Shown piece by piece: positions 15,822 to 24,198 of a DNA stretch of 64,000 nt. Under the pieces are notes generated by a model. That model ran no database searches, was not told the origin of the DNA, and was given only the letters and a program-made list of their open reading frames with translations. Both the position numbers and the translations under genes were made by a program. Source of the DNA: Brevibacterium permense (GTDB lineage: Bacteria; Actinomycetota; Actinomycetes; Actinomycetales; Brevibacteriaceae); the NCBI RefSeq assembly GCF_013280495.1, contig NZ_JABSSX010000001.1, positions 434,001 to 498,000 of the forward strand. The letters are read 5' to 3'. Every line of letters starts with the position of its first letter. Within the stretch, counting starts at the first letter, position 1.

Positions 15822-16808
15822 ATGCCCGAAGCGGCACATTCGAACCAGTTCACGTCTTCCTCCACCGCCGACGCTGCGGGCAACGCTGCTGCCGGTGGCA
15901 ATGCCCCGGCCGGCCCCGGCGCGACGGCGGGCCCCGGCACGACGGCGGGCGCCGCCTCGGCGGAGCAGCCGGCCCCGTACGGTGGTCCGGTGTCCGCACC
16001 GGCAGCGCCGCCTCGGCGAATCCGGACCCTCGATCTCATCAAGGCCAAGGCCGAGGGCCGGCGGTGGGCGATGCTGACCAGTTACGACCAGTACACGGCG
16101 GCCCTGTTCGAACAGGCCGGGGTCGAGGCCTTGCTCATCGGCGACTCCGCGGCGAACAACGTCTACGGCCATGCGACCACCCTGCCGGTCACCGTCGACG
16201 AACTCATCCCGCTGGCCCGGGCCGTCGCCTCGGCGACGAGCCGGGCACTCATCGTCGCCGACCTTCCATTCGGCAGCTACGAGGTCTCCGATGAACAGGC
16301 CGTGGCCACGGCCGTGCGATTCATGAAGGAAGCCGGAGTCCACGCGGTCAAACTCGAAGGCGGGGCGCGGATGGCCTCGCGGATCAAGGCGATCACGACG
16401 GCGGGCATCCCGGTCATGGCGCACATCGGCTTCACCCCGCAGGCCGAGCACAACCTCGGCGGCTACAAGGTCCAGGGCCGCGGCGAAGCCGGCACGGCGC
16501 TGCTCGACGACGCCCGCGCCGTCGCCGAGGCGGGCGCTTTCTCCGTGGTCATGGAGATGGTGCCCTCCGGGCTGGCCGGCCAGGTCACTGCCGAACTGAC
16601 GATCCCCACCGTCGGCATCGGCGCCGGTGCCGACTGCGATGCCCAGGTCCTCGTGTGGCAGGACATGGCTGGCCTGCGCACGGGGAAGGCTCCGCGCTTC
16701 GTCAAGCGCTACGCCGACCTGCATTCCGTGCTCACCGAGGCGGTCGGCACCTATGTCGACGAAGTGAAGTCCGGGGTCTTCCCCGAACCCGAGAGGAGCT
16801 TCGACTGA
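15822..16808 (+). CDS. panB: 3-methyl-2-oxobutanoate hydroxymethyltransferase
   Basis: 328 residues; makes ketopantoate from alpha-ketoisovalerate and methylene-tetrahydrofolate, the first committed pantothenate step. Signatures: [33 protein letters not shown] (metal-site Asp), [36 protein letters not shown] and [18 protein letters not shown]. An Ala/Gly/Pro-rich N-terminal tail of about 65 residues precedes the barrel. ATG 15822 has AAGGA 7 nt upstream and is preferred to in-frame starts further up. The stop overlaps the panC start by one base. Confidence 0.95.
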   Translation: MPEAAHSNQFTSSSTADAAGNAAAGGNAPAGPGATAGPGTTAGAASAEQPAPYGGPVSAPAAPPRRIRTLDLIKAKAEGRRWAMLTSYDQYTAALFEQAGVEALLIGDSAANNVYGHATTLPVTVDELIPLARAVASATSRALIVADLPFGSYEVSDEQAVATAVRFMKEAGVHAVKLEGGARMASRIKAITTAGIPVMAHIGFTPQAEHNLGGYKVQGRGEAGTALLDDARAVAEAGAFSVVMEMVPSGLAGQVTAELTIPTVGIGAGADCDAQVLVWQDMAGLRTGKAPRFVKRYADLHSVLTEAVGTYVDEVKSGVFPEPERSFD

Positions 16809-17707
16809 TGGAGGTCGGCGGCATCCAAGCACTGCGCCGGTGGCGGGCCGAGCAGTTAGGCCGCGTCGGACTCGTCCCGACGATGGGCGCCCTGCACTCC
16901 GGGCATCAGGCGCTCATGACACGTGCCCGCACCGAATCGGATCTCGTCGTGGCCTCGATCTTCGTCAACCCCCTCCAGTTCGGCGCCGACGAGGACTTCG
17001 TCCAGTACCCGAGGCCGATCGAAGAGGATCTGAAGAAGTGCGAAGAGGCCGGAGTCGACTTCGTCTTCGCTCCGGCGCTGGCCGAGATGTACCCGTCCGC
17101 ACCCGAAGTGCGTGTTGTCGCCGGGCGTATGGGAGCCGTGTTCGAAGGCGCGGCCAGGCCCGGGCACTTCGACGGCGTGCTCACCGTCGTGGCGAAGCTC
17201 TTCACTCTCATCGCCCCCGATGTCACGGTCTTCGGTCTCAAGGACATTCAGCAGTTCGTCCTGGTCAAACGCATGATCGCCGATCTCAACTTCGATATCG
17301 AGCTCATCGGTCTGCCCGTCGTCCGGGACGCCGACGGGTTGGCCATGTCGAGCCGCAACTCCTACCTTGCCGCCGACGATCGAGCCCGTGCCCTGGCGAT
17401 TCCGCGGGCCCTCGATGCCGCCGCCGAGGTGGCCGAACGGGGCCGTGGAACGGCCGAGCCCAGCGCCGGTGGCGGCAGCAGCGGCGGTAGCACAGGTGCA
17501 GGCCTGCCGGCCGCCGTCGAAGCGGCCGCACTCGCCGAACTCGAATCGGCGGCCGAGCGCGGCGATCTCGAGATCATCTACTGCAGCCTCGTCGAGGCCG
17601 CAACCCTGCAGCCGTGCCCACCGGACTTCACAGGGTCCGCACTCCTGCTCGTCTCGGCGACGGTCGGCGGGGCTCATCTCATCGACAATCTGCCGCTGGA
17701 ATTCTGA
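16808..17707 (+). CDS. panC: Pantothenate synthetase
   Basis: 299 residues; joins pantoate and beta-alanine with ATP. Motifs: GLVPTMGALHSGHQALM (with the HxGH ATP site), IFVNPLQFG, PGHFDGVLTVVAKLF, FGLKDIQQFVLVKRM, DGLAMSSRNSYL. A Gly/Ser-rich insert (about residues 215-235) interrupts the C-terminal domain. The start ATG 16808 shares a base with the panB stop. With panB here and coaA at 44881-45918, the window encodes several steps from ketoisovalerate to phosphopantothenate; no panD is seen. Confidence 0.95.
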   Translation: MEVGGIQALRRWRAEQLGRVGLVPTMGALHSGHQALMTRARTESDLVVASIFVNPLQFGADEDFVQYPRPIEEDLKKCEEAGVDFVFAPALAEMYPSAPEVRVVAGRMGAVFEGAARPGHFDGVLTVVAKLFTLIAPDVTVFGLKDIQQFVLVKRMIADLNFDIELIGLPVVRDADGLAMSSRNSYLAADDRARALAIPRALDAAAEVAERGRGTAEPSAGGGSSGGSTGAGLPAAVEAAALAELESAAERGDLEIIYCSLVEAATLQPCPPDFTGSALLLVSATVGGAHLIDNLPLEF

Positions 17708-17832
17708 TGTGAGAGGCGATTGTGATCGGTTTATGACGATTCTATTGAGTGATCGACATATGCCTATGTAACTGACCGAGATGTGGCGACATCTGTGGTT
17801 TCAAATGTCGGCTATCCGTCGCCGGACCCTTG

Positions 17833-17852
17833 TTCTCAGTGTTCTCTGAGAA
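17833..17852. terminator. Weak hairpin after panC
   Basis: TTCTCAG (17833-17839) pairs with CTGAGAA (17846-17852) around 6 nt. It lies about 125 bp after the panC stop in a locally A/T-richer stretch and could be a weak terminator or part of the leader of the next gene. Confidence 0.3.
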
Positions 17853-17918
17853 TAGACTCAAAATCAGCAAGAGGAAATAGAACTTGTCGATTTGCTGAGT
17901 TCGAAGGAGATAAGCGAC

Positions 17919-19337
17919 ATGCAAGGTATGGATATCTGGTCGGTCCTGGCGAAAGTCGGACTGGCAATCGTCATTCTCATCGTCACCTGGATTCTCGCCG
18001 CCATCGTCAAATGGGCGATCGGCAAACTCGTCACCAAGGTCCCCGCTCTGCAGCGGGACGGAAGCAATGGTCAGCAGATCGGCAAATCGGTCGGGCAGAT
18101 CGCCGGACTCGTCATCTGGCTGCTCGGACTCATCGCCGTTCTCCAGCTGTTCAACCTCGATCAGGTGCTCTCTCCGCTGCAGGGTCTGCTCGATGGAATC
18201 TTCGGGTTCCTGCCGAACATCATCGGCGCAGGATTCATCTTCTTCATCGGCTACGTCTTCGCGAAGATCGCCAAACAGCTCGTCCAGACCGCGCTCAATG
18301 CTGTGGATCTGACGAAGCTGACGTCGAAGTTCCGCTCACTCGGCGACAAGGCCACCGGGGTGGCCGAAGGTGCCGGACATGCTCAACCGCAACCCGGTGC
18401 CACCCAGCAGTATCCCGCACAGGGTCAGCCGGGCGGTCAGCCAGGCATGCCGCCGCAGGGTCAGCAGGGCATGCCGCCGCAGGGCGGCCACCCCGGCCAT
18501 GCGCCGAACCCGGACGCGGAGGCGAACGCGAAGATCTCGAACCTCATCGGCAACCTGGTCTTCGGGATCATCATCATCGTCGTTGCGATCTCGGCGCTGC
18601 AGGTTCTCGGCATCAGGGCGATCTCGGAGCCGGCCCAGCAGATGCTCCAGATCTTCCTCAACGCGATCCCGCTCATCATCGCCGCCGGCATCCTGCTGGT
18701 CATCGGCTTCGTCATCGCCAAGTTCCTCGGCAATCTGCTCGAGCAGATCCTCCAGGGCATCGGCACCGACAAAGCCATCAATGAGATCGGGATCGTGCCC
18801 GAAGGCACCAGTGCTTCCAATGTGATCACCCGTCTCGTGCAGGTGGCCATCATGATCTTCTTCGCGATCATGGCCGCTCGGATGCTCGGATTCCCCGAGA
18901 TCACGAACATCCTCAATGAGATCCTCGACCTCGGCGGCAGCGTGCTCTTCGGCGCTGCGATCATCGCCGCAGGATTCCTCATCGCCGCGATCATCGGCAA
19001 GTTCATCACGAACAACCTCGCGTCCAAGGTGCTGCGCTACTCGGCGATCGCCCTGTTCATCGCGATGGGCCTGCGTTACATGGGCCTGGCCGATTCGATC
19101 ATCAACCTCGCCTTCGGAGCCGTCGTCATCGGCGGTGCCGCGGCAGCCGCTCTGGCCTTCGGCCTCGGCGGACGTGACGCGGCCGCGAAGGTGCTCGACA
19201 AGGTCGACCTCGCCGAGGCGGCCGAGAAGCACAATCCCGACGCCGCGGACAGCTCCACCCCGGGGACCGCAACGCCGACCACCGGAAACGGCGGTGGCAG
19301 CGGAAGTGGGGGAGCCTCCTCGGCGAATGAGAGCTGA
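17919..19337 (+). CDS. CmpX/MscS-TM-like polytopic membrane protein
   Basis: 472 residues with repeated membrane modules of the type found in CmpX and the TM-helix repeats next to mechanosensitive channels (for example WILAAIVKWAIGKLV, FLPNIIGAGFIFFIGYVFAKI, IIAAGILLVIGFVIAKFLGNLLEQI). There is no MscS beta-domain, so channel function is not shown. Between the first and second module (about residues 150-197) is a Gln/Pro/Gly-rich low-complexity loop with two GMPPQG repeats. ATG 17919 follows GAAGGAGA at 9 nt. A strong U-tract terminator follows. Confidence 0.75.
   Translation: MQGMDIWSVLAKVGLAIVILIVTWILAAIVKWAIGKLVTKVPALQRDGSNGQQIGKSVGQIAGLVIWLLGLIAVLQLFNLDQVLSPLQGLLDGIFGFLPNIIGAGFIFFIGYVFAKIAKQLVQTALNAVDLTKLTSKFRSLGDKATGVAEGAGHAQPQPGATQQYPAQGQPGGQPGMPPQGQQGMPPQGGHPGHAPNPDAEANAKISNLIGNLVFGIIIIVVAISALQVLGIRAISEPAQQMLQIFLNAIPLIIAAGILLVIGFVIAKFLGNLLEQILQGIGTDKAINEIGIVPEGTSASNVITRLVQVAIMIFFAIMAARMLGFPEITNILNEILDLGGSVLFGAAIIAAGFLIAAIIGKFITNNLASKVLRYSAIALFIAMGLRYMGLADSIINLAFGAVVIGGAAAAALAFGLGGRDAAAKVLDKVDLAEAAEKHNPDAADSSTPGTATPTTGNGGGSGSGGASSANES
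18436..18490 (+). repeat. Short direct repeat encoding GMPPQG units
   Basis: GGCATGCCGCCGCAGGG occurs twice within this stretch, in frame, producing two GMPPQG units inside a Gln/Pro/Gly-rich loop of the CmpX-like protein. It looks like slippage-generated low complexity. Confidence 0.7.
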
Positions 19338-19360
19338 GTGAGCGTCTGCGCACCGAACCG

Positions 19361-19406
19361 AAGGGGCGGGACAGCCGAGGATCGACCTCGGTGCCCCGCC
19401 CCTTTT
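19361..19406 (+). terminator. Rho-independent terminator
   Basis: Outer stem AAGGGGCGGG (19361-19370) with CCCGCCCCTT (19395-19404), inner stem CCGAGG/CCTCGG, then TTTT. It is 24 bp after the CmpX-like gene stop and before the convergent LysE gene. It is one of the few textbook U-tract terminators in the window; the reverse complement starts with AAAA and could also serve the opposite strand. Confidence 0.9.
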
Positions 19407-19428
19407 GTGTGCTCGGGGAGTCCGCGCT

Positions 19429-20202
19429 TCAGAGGGGGATCGCGATGACCGCGATGCCGATGATGAGCAGGATGACGGTGGAGGCGGCTTCGATGACGAA
19501 GTCGGCACTGCGGTGAGCCATCGCCGATGCGGCGAGGCTGGCCAGGCATGCGAGGACGAGCTGGTAGGACAGGAGCACGCCGAGGATCAGAGCGACGAGC
19601 ACCGTGTAGTCGACGCCGGTCGGGGAGGCGGGCACGAGGGTCGGCAGGATCGCGAGGAAGAACAGGCCGACCTTCGGGTTGGACAGCGAGGAGATGATGC
19701 CGCGGCGATAGGACACGAGCGAGCGCAGGTGGCCCCATGAGGTCGTCTCCATGGCGTGGGCGATCTCCGTGACGGGGCCGTCGGGAGTGCCGGAATCGGC
19801 GGACGCTGCGGGCCCGGACGATCCGGCCCTGGCCGATGCGGGCCCGGTCGACGACGCGGGGGAGACATCCGCGGTGGGGTCACCAGCCGCCTCGGCGGCC
19901 TTCAGCTCACGGCGCAGGCGAAGGGCCTGCCGACCGGCGAGGACGCCGAGGAGGCAGAGATAGAGGCCGCCGCCGATCTTGAGCACTTGGACTGCGGCAG
20001 GGTAGACGGTCAGCAGGGCGGAGACGCCGGTGAGCGCGAGGATCATCCAGATCACGGTCCCCGTGGCCGTGCCGAGCGCATAGACGAGCCCGGCCTTGCG
20101 GCGCAGCGAGGACAGGCGGATCGTCAGGATCGTCTCGGGGCCGGGCGTGACGGCAAGCGCGGCCGCGGCTCCGGTGATGGTGAGGATCTCGGGTCCGGTC
20201 AC
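19429..20202 (-). CDS. LysE/RhtB-family amino-acid exporter
   Basis: 257 residues; inner-membrane exporter of the LysE superfamily, with the hallmark N-terminus AALAVTPGPETILTIRLSSLRR-type segment (PGP motif near residue 20) and about six helices. A polar Ala/Ser/Pro-rich loop of about 60 residues (105-165) separates the two halves. The start is GTG 20202 with AAGGAG 4 nt upstream. It is divergent from a LysR-type regulator, the arrangement of lysE-lysG and argO-argP pairs; substrate is probably a basic or other amino acid, not determinable here. Confidence 0.85.
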   Translation of the reverse strand: MTGPEILTITGAAAALAVTPGPETILTIRLSSLRRKAGLVYALGTATGTVIWMILALTGVSALLTVYPAAVQVLKIGGGLYLCLLGVLAGRQALRLRRELKAAEAAGDPTADVSPASSTGPASARAGSSGPAASADSGTPDGPVTEIAHAMETTSWGHLRSLVSYRRGIISSLSNPKVGLFFLAILPTLVPASPTGVDYTVLVALILGVLLSYQLVLACLASLAASAMAHRSADFVIEAASTVILLIIGIAVIAIPL

Positions 20203-20314
20203 GGCACTCCTTCGGGGGTGAGGACGGTCAGCGGGGATGAAGTATCACGGTGGTCTGCGATGTCGGCGGAGCCGAGCACCATTCTGCCGGAAACGATCAA
20301 TCGGGAAAAGCAAT

Positions 20315-20330
20315 TGATCGTGAACGATCA
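20315..20330. promoter_or_regulatory. Palindromic candidate operator for the LysR-type regulator
   Basis: TGATCGTGAACGATCA is a 16-bp inverted repeat (7-bp arms, GA centre) in the 179-bp divergent region between the LysE-family exporter and its LysR-type regulator. A further half-site ACGATCA lies at 20293-20299, about three helical turns away, as expected for LysR-type proteins that bind two sites. Confidence 0.55.
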
Positions 20331-20381
20331 TCAGGTCATGCCTAATGATATTTCGGGTGGTCGGCGACTACTCTTGAGGGC

Positions 20382-21287
20382 ATGTGGGATCTCAATCGTC
20401 TGCGGGTCTGGCGGGCCGTCGCGGCCACCGGCTCCGTGGTCGCCGCGGCGAAGAACCTCAACTACACCCCGGCGACCGTCAGCCAGCACATCACCACCCT
20501 GCAGAAGGCCGTCGGGGCACCGCTCTACCGGCGGTCGGGCCGCGGCATCGAGATCACCGAACTCGGCCGACGCCTGGCCGATGACTCCGCGGAGGTCTTC
20601 ACCGCTGTGAGCCGCCTCGATGATCTGGTCGAGGGATTCCGCAACGTCAGCAGGCCCCGGCTGCGGATCGCGGCGTTCACCTCGTTCAACGCGCGTCTGC
20701 TGCCGGGCATAATCGATGCTGTGGCCCGGGATCATCCGAATCTGCGATTCGACATCCAGCTCAACGAGCCGGCGAAGAATCGGCGCGGGCACTGCCTCAT
20801 CGAGATCCGCGCCGAAGCCCCGCAGGACGGGGAGAACCACCTGCCGGAGATGACGCGGATTCCGCTCTTCGACGATGACTATCGGGTCGTGGTTCCCGAG
20901 GGGCACCGGTTCGCGAGTCGTCAGTCCGTGCCGTTCATCGATCTCGAGGACGAGCACTGGGTCGACTACGACATGTGGGCCGGGCCCTCGAGCAAGGTCG
21001 TCGACCATGCGTGCGCCGCGGCCGGATTCGAACGCAAGAGCTTCGCCGCTTGCGAGGACGACTTCGCGGCATTGGCTCTCATCGCCTCAAACATGGGCAT
21101 CACGGTTCTCCCGCGTCTCTCGACTCTGCAGCTGCCGCCCGGCCTCGTCGCCGTCGACCTCACCGACCCCATCCCGCAGCGCCGAGTCGTCATGCACATC
21201 CGGGAGAAGGACGCCCACCTCCCGCACGTCCGCGCCTTCGCCACCGCGACGGAGGAGGCAGCAGCAACCCACCTCACCACCCCCTAA
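20382..21287 (+). CDS. LysR-type transcriptional regulator
   Basis: 301 residues. N-terminal winged helix-turn-helix (LNRLRVWRAVAATGSVVAAAKNLNYTPATVSQHITTLQKAVG) and a C-terminal substrate-binding domain typical of LysR proteins. It is divergent from the LysE-family exporter, so it most likely activates export in response to intracellular amino acid, as LysG does for lysE. The pairing is suggestive, but sequence alone does not show the ligand. A 25-bp hairpin lies just after the stop. Confidence 0.88.
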   Translation: MWDLNRLRVWRAVAATGSVVAAAKNLNYTPATVSQHITTLQKAVGAPLYRRSGRGIEITELGRRLADDSAEVFTAVSRLDDLVEGFRNVSRPRLRIAAFTSFNARLLPGIIDAVARDHPNLRFDIQLNEPAKNRRGHCLIEIRAEAPQDGENHLPEMTRIPLFDDDYRVVVPEGHRFASRQSVPFIDLEDEHWVDYDMWAGPSSKVVDHACAAAGFERKSFAACEDDFAALALIASNMGITVLPRLSTLQLPPGLVAVDLTDPIPQRRVVMHIREKDAHLPHVRAFATATEEAAATHLTTP

Positions 21288-21290
21288 TTG

Positions 21291-21346
21291 CTACCTGACG
21301 GCGGCCCAGCAACCTGGCGCGAGGTTGCTGGGCCGCCGTCGGGTAG
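21291..21346. terminator. Very long hairpin (25-bp stem) after the LysR gene
   Basis: The arm 21291-21315 (begins CTACCTGACGGCGGCCCAGC) pairs with 21322-21346 over 25 bp with a single G-U pair and a 6-nt loop GGCGCG. It starts 4 bp after the LysR stop and ends 77 bp before guaB3. No U-tract follows. It should be a strong transcription barrier or a mRNA end-protecting structure. Confidence 0.8.
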
Positions 21347-21422
21347 TCCTGGGAGGGGAGATGCGCTGTTCCTCATAGTGGGCTGAGACCTTGTGCCAAG
21401 GGCGGTGGGATAGGCTGTTGGG

Positions 21423-22556
21423 GTGAGTTCTGAAATCGAAATCGGCAGAGGCAAGCGCGGCCGTCGCGCCTATTCGCTCGACGACATCGCCATCGTCCCC
21501 GCTCGGCGCACCCGTGACCCCGAAGACGTGTCCCTGACCTGGCAGATCGACGCCTACCAGTTCGAGCTGCCCTTCATCGGCGCTCCCATGGATTCGGCCA
21601 TGTCGCCGGAGACCGTCATCGCCCTCGGCCGATTCGGCGGGCTCGGCGTCCTCGACCTCGAAGGACTGTGGACTCGGTACGAGGACCCCACCCCGCAGTT
21701 GGCCGAAATCGCCCAGCTGCCGGCAGAGATGGCGACCTCCCGGATGCAGGAGCTCTACTCCGCACCAATCCAGGCCGAACTCATCACCGCTCGCCTCGAG
21801 CAGATCCGCGAAGCCGGAGTCACCGTGGCAGGTGCACTGACTCCGCAGCGGACCCAGGAGTTCTACAAGACCGTCATCGACGCCGGAGTCGACATCTTCG
21901 TCATCCGCGGCACTACGGTCTCGGCCGAGCACGTCTCGACCCACACCGAACCGCTCAACCTCAAGCAGTTCATCTACGAACTCGATGTGCCCGTCATCGT
22001 CGGCGGAGCCGCCACCTACACCGCGGCCCTGCACCTCATGCGCACCGGTGCCGCCGGCGTCCTCGTCGGCTTCGGCGGGGGAGCGGCGGCCACGACTCGC
22101 AAGACCTTGGGCATCCACGCCCCGATGGCCACAGCCGTCGCCGACGTGCACGCCGCCAGGCGCGACTATATGGACGAATCCGGCGGCCGCTACGTCCATG
22201 TCATCGCCGACGGCGGACTCGGCACCAGCGGTGAGATCGTCAAGGCCTTCGGAGTTGGTGCCGATGCCGTCATGCTCGGCACAGCTCTGGCCCGGTCGAC
22301 CGAAGCCCCCGGCCGTGGAATGTACTGGGGCGCCGAAGCCCACCACCCGGACCTGCCGCGCGGCCACCGCGTGGAACTGGGCACCGTGGGCAGCCTCGAA
22401 CAGGTGCTCTTCGGCCCCGGACGCACCGCGATCGGGGAACTCAACCTCGCCGGTGCCCTGCGTCGTGCGCTCGCCACCACCGGCTATCTGGACCTCAAGG
22501 AGTTCCAGCGCGTCGACGTCACCGTCTCGCCGTACCAGACTGGTTCGGTGGTCTGA
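21423..22556 (+). CDS. guaB3: GuaB3-family IMP dehydrogenase-related protein
   Basis: 377 residues, GTG start. TIM-barrel of the IMPDH/GMPR superfamily without the CBS pair. N-terminal RGKRGRRAYSLDDIAIVPARRTRDPEDV and FIGAPMDSAMSPETV match the GuaB3 group, which is widespread in Actinobacteria and Cyanobacteria. The loop that carries the catalytic Cys in true IMPDH is IRGTTVSAEH here, with Thr at that point. Cyanobacterial GuaB3 has been reported to act as a GMP reductase; the actinobacterial role is less clear. The neighbour guaA supports purine (guanine) metabolism. Followed directly by the SURF1 gene. Confidence 0.9.
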   Translation: MSSEIEIGRGKRGRRAYSLDDIAIVPARRTRDPEDVSLTWQIDAYQFELPFIGAPMDSAMSPETVIALGRFGGLGVLDLEGLWTRYEDPTPQLAEIAQLPAEMATSRMQELYSAPIQAELITARLEQIREAGVTVAGALTPQRTQEFYKTVIDAGVDIFVIRGTTVSAEHVSTHTEPLNLKQFIYELDVPVIVGGAATYTAALHLMRTGAAGVLVGFGGGAAATTRKTLGIHAPMATAVADVHAARRDYMDESGGRYVHVIADGGLGTSGEIVKAFGVGADAVMLGTALARSTEAPGRGMYWGAEAHHPDLPRGHRVELGTVGSLEQVLFGPGRTAIGELNLAGALRRALATTGYLDLKEFQRVDVTVSPYQTGSVV

Positions 22557-22557
22557 G

Positions 22558-23589
22558 TTGTTCCGCTTGGCACTGACCCCCAAATGGTTGGGGTCTCTGC
22601 TCCTCGTCCTGGTGCTCGTCACCTGCTTCGTCGGACTCTCCGCGTGGCAGGTCGATCGAGCCCGGTACAAGAACGATGTCACAGCTTCTGCCGGAGTCGA
22701 TGAAGTCAAGGACTTCAACGATGTCATGAATGCGCAAGCTCCGATGCCCGGCATCCTCGCTGACCAGCGCGTCAGACTGTCCGGGCAGTGGATTCCCGAT
22801 GCGCAGGTCGTCGTCCCCGGTCGTATGCAGAACGATGAGTCCGGCTATTGGGTGGTCACGATGTTCGCCCCGGACGGAGCTCGCCTCGGAGATGGTGTCA
22901 CGGTCGCTGATGCCGACGAGAAGACGATCGCGATACCCGTCGTCCGTGGTTTCACCACCGACGAACACACGGCGATGACCTCGGAAGCCCGCGGCGGCCA
23001 GGTCGAACTGACCGCGCGGATCGGACCGATCGAGGGGCCCGTCGAGGGCAATGATCTGCCCGATGGGCAGGTGCGCACCGTCTCGACCTCGCAGATCATC
23101 AACATGTTCCCCGACCTGCTCACATACTCCGGCTTCCTCATTCCCGAAACTGCAGGTGGGGCGGCCGCCTCGGTGGGCACCGACGGCCTCGAACAGGTCC
23201 CGACCACAACTACGCGGGACGAGGGAGGGTTCGATCTGCAGTCGGCGGTCTACGCCCTCGAATGGATCATCTTCGCGGCCATGGCCCTCTACATGTGGTT
23301 CCAGCTGCTGCGCGATGACTACGTCCGGCGCCGACTCGGTGAGGACTCCCAGGATACGGAGAAGAGCGTCGAGTATGTTGTCGTCAAGCCTGCAGGCGAC
23401 GCGACCATCGCCCCCGAGGTGATGTCCGGACTCACCGGATTGCCGGCCCATCGTCACGGCGGGCAGAAACCCGGAAAGAAGTCCGGGAAGAGATCTGCAA
23501 AGACGGGCGGCAAGACAGACGGGTCGACCTCGACCACCGATCCCGCCGACGCCGACCCGACCGACACTTCCACGACCGGAGGAAACTGA
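22558..23589 (+). CDS. SURF1-family cytochrome oxidase assembly protein
   Basis: About 343 residues from a TTG start one base after the guaB3 stop; no ATG or GTG fits better. N-terminal helix (LLLVLVLVTCFVGLSAWQVDRA), a long extracytoplasmic part with VRLSGQWIPDAQVVVPGR and YWVVTMF, and a second helix near ALEWIIFAAMALYMWFQLLRDD: the two-TM SURF1 layout. It helps assemble the aa3-type cytochrome c oxidase. The C-terminal ~70 residues are Lys/Thr/Asp-rich low complexity, common in actinobacterial SURF1. It is followed by the DUF3817 gene. Confidence 0.85.
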   Translation: MFRLALTPKWLGSLLLVLVLVTCFVGLSAWQVDRARYKNDVTASAGVDEVKDFNDVMNAQAPMPGILADQRVRLSGQWIPDAQVVVPGRMQNDESGYWVVTMFAPDGARLGDGVTVADADEKTIAIPVVRGFTTDEHTAMTSEARGGQVELTARIGPIEGPVEGNDLPDGQVRTVSTSQIINMFPDLLTYSGFLIPETAGGAAASVGTDGLEQVPTTTTRDEGGFDLQSAVYALEWIIFAAMALYMWFQLLRDDYVRRRLGEDSQDTEKSVEYVVVKPAGDATIAPEVMSGLTGLPAHRHGGQKPGKKSGKRSAKTGGKTDGSTSTTDPADADPTDTSTTGGN

Positions 23590-23591
23590 GC

Positions 23592-24029
23592 GTGAGCGAA
23601 GAACACGAGTCCTTGGACTCCCGCCCCGACTTCGACGAGAACAACGTGTGGAGCGTCAAGCGCTTCACCTCGGCCCGCAATGCGCTGAAGTTCTACCGGG
23701 TGATGGCGCTCATCACCGGCACGATGCTGCTTATCCTCACGGTCGAGATGATCTACAAATACCTCATCGCCGCCGACCCGGCCTCCGCATTGAACTTCAA
23801 CGGCTTCAACCTCGCCGCGGCTATCGCGATCTGCCACGGCTGGTGCTACGTCGTCTACCTCATCGGCTGCTTCTGGCTCAACCAGCAGATGCGCTGGAGC
23901 CTCGGCCGGTACCTCATCCTCGCACTGGCCGGCGTCGTGCCCGTGATGTCGTTCATCTTGGAGCGCCGCATCCACCGCCAGGTCGACGCCGAGCTCGAAG
24001 CCGCCGTCGTCGTCGCCCCCAAGTCCTGA
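23592..24029 (+). CDS. DUF3817 membrane protein
   Basis: 145 residues, GTG start 2 bp after the SURF1 stop. The family pattern is clear: ALKFYRVMALITGTMLLILTVEMIYKY, then an internal helix ending in ICHGWCYVVYLIGCF, and a third helix before LERRIHRQVDAEL. Three membrane helices. DUF3817 proteins are small actinobacterial membrane proteins of unknown function, commonly found near guaA or integral-membrane genes. Probably co-transcribed with guaB3 and SURF1. Confidence 0.85.
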   Translation: MSEEHESLDSRPDFDENNVWSVKRFTSARNALKFYRVMALITGTMLLILTVEMIYKYLIAADPASALNFNGFNLAAAIAICHGWCYVVYLIGCFWLNQQMRWSLGRYLILALAGVVPVMSFILERRIHRQVDAELEAAVVVAPKS

Positions 24030-24043
24030 GACGGACCCCACCT

Positions 24044-24138
24044 TCGCCGAGGCGGCCCACCGACCCGTGGTCATCCGCGGTGGCGGAACCGGCCCGGCCC
24101 TTCCTCGCCGAGGCGGCCCGCCGACCCGTGTCCGTCCG
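24044..24138. repeat. Imperfect 34-bp direct repeat before guaA
   Basis: Two copies (24044-24077 and 24105-24138) share TCGCCGAGGCGGCCC, then CCGACCCGTG and a TCCG end, with a few differences. Both begin with the extended form of the window-wide octamer. They fill most of the 169-bp gap between the DUF3817 gene and guaA. Confidence 0.75.
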
Positions 24139-24198
24139 CCCTGCGAGGGGGCCTGACCCGAATTCGGGCGTCCGGTCACCGACGCTTAGAATTGGATC

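Noticed and set aside
14208-16832. An 874-codon open frame on the minus strand that extends NadA far upstream
   Set aside because: Everything before ATG 15491 overlaps panB on the opposite strand, has Arg/Gly-rich low-complexity sequence and no similarity to NadA; the good ribosome site is at 15491.
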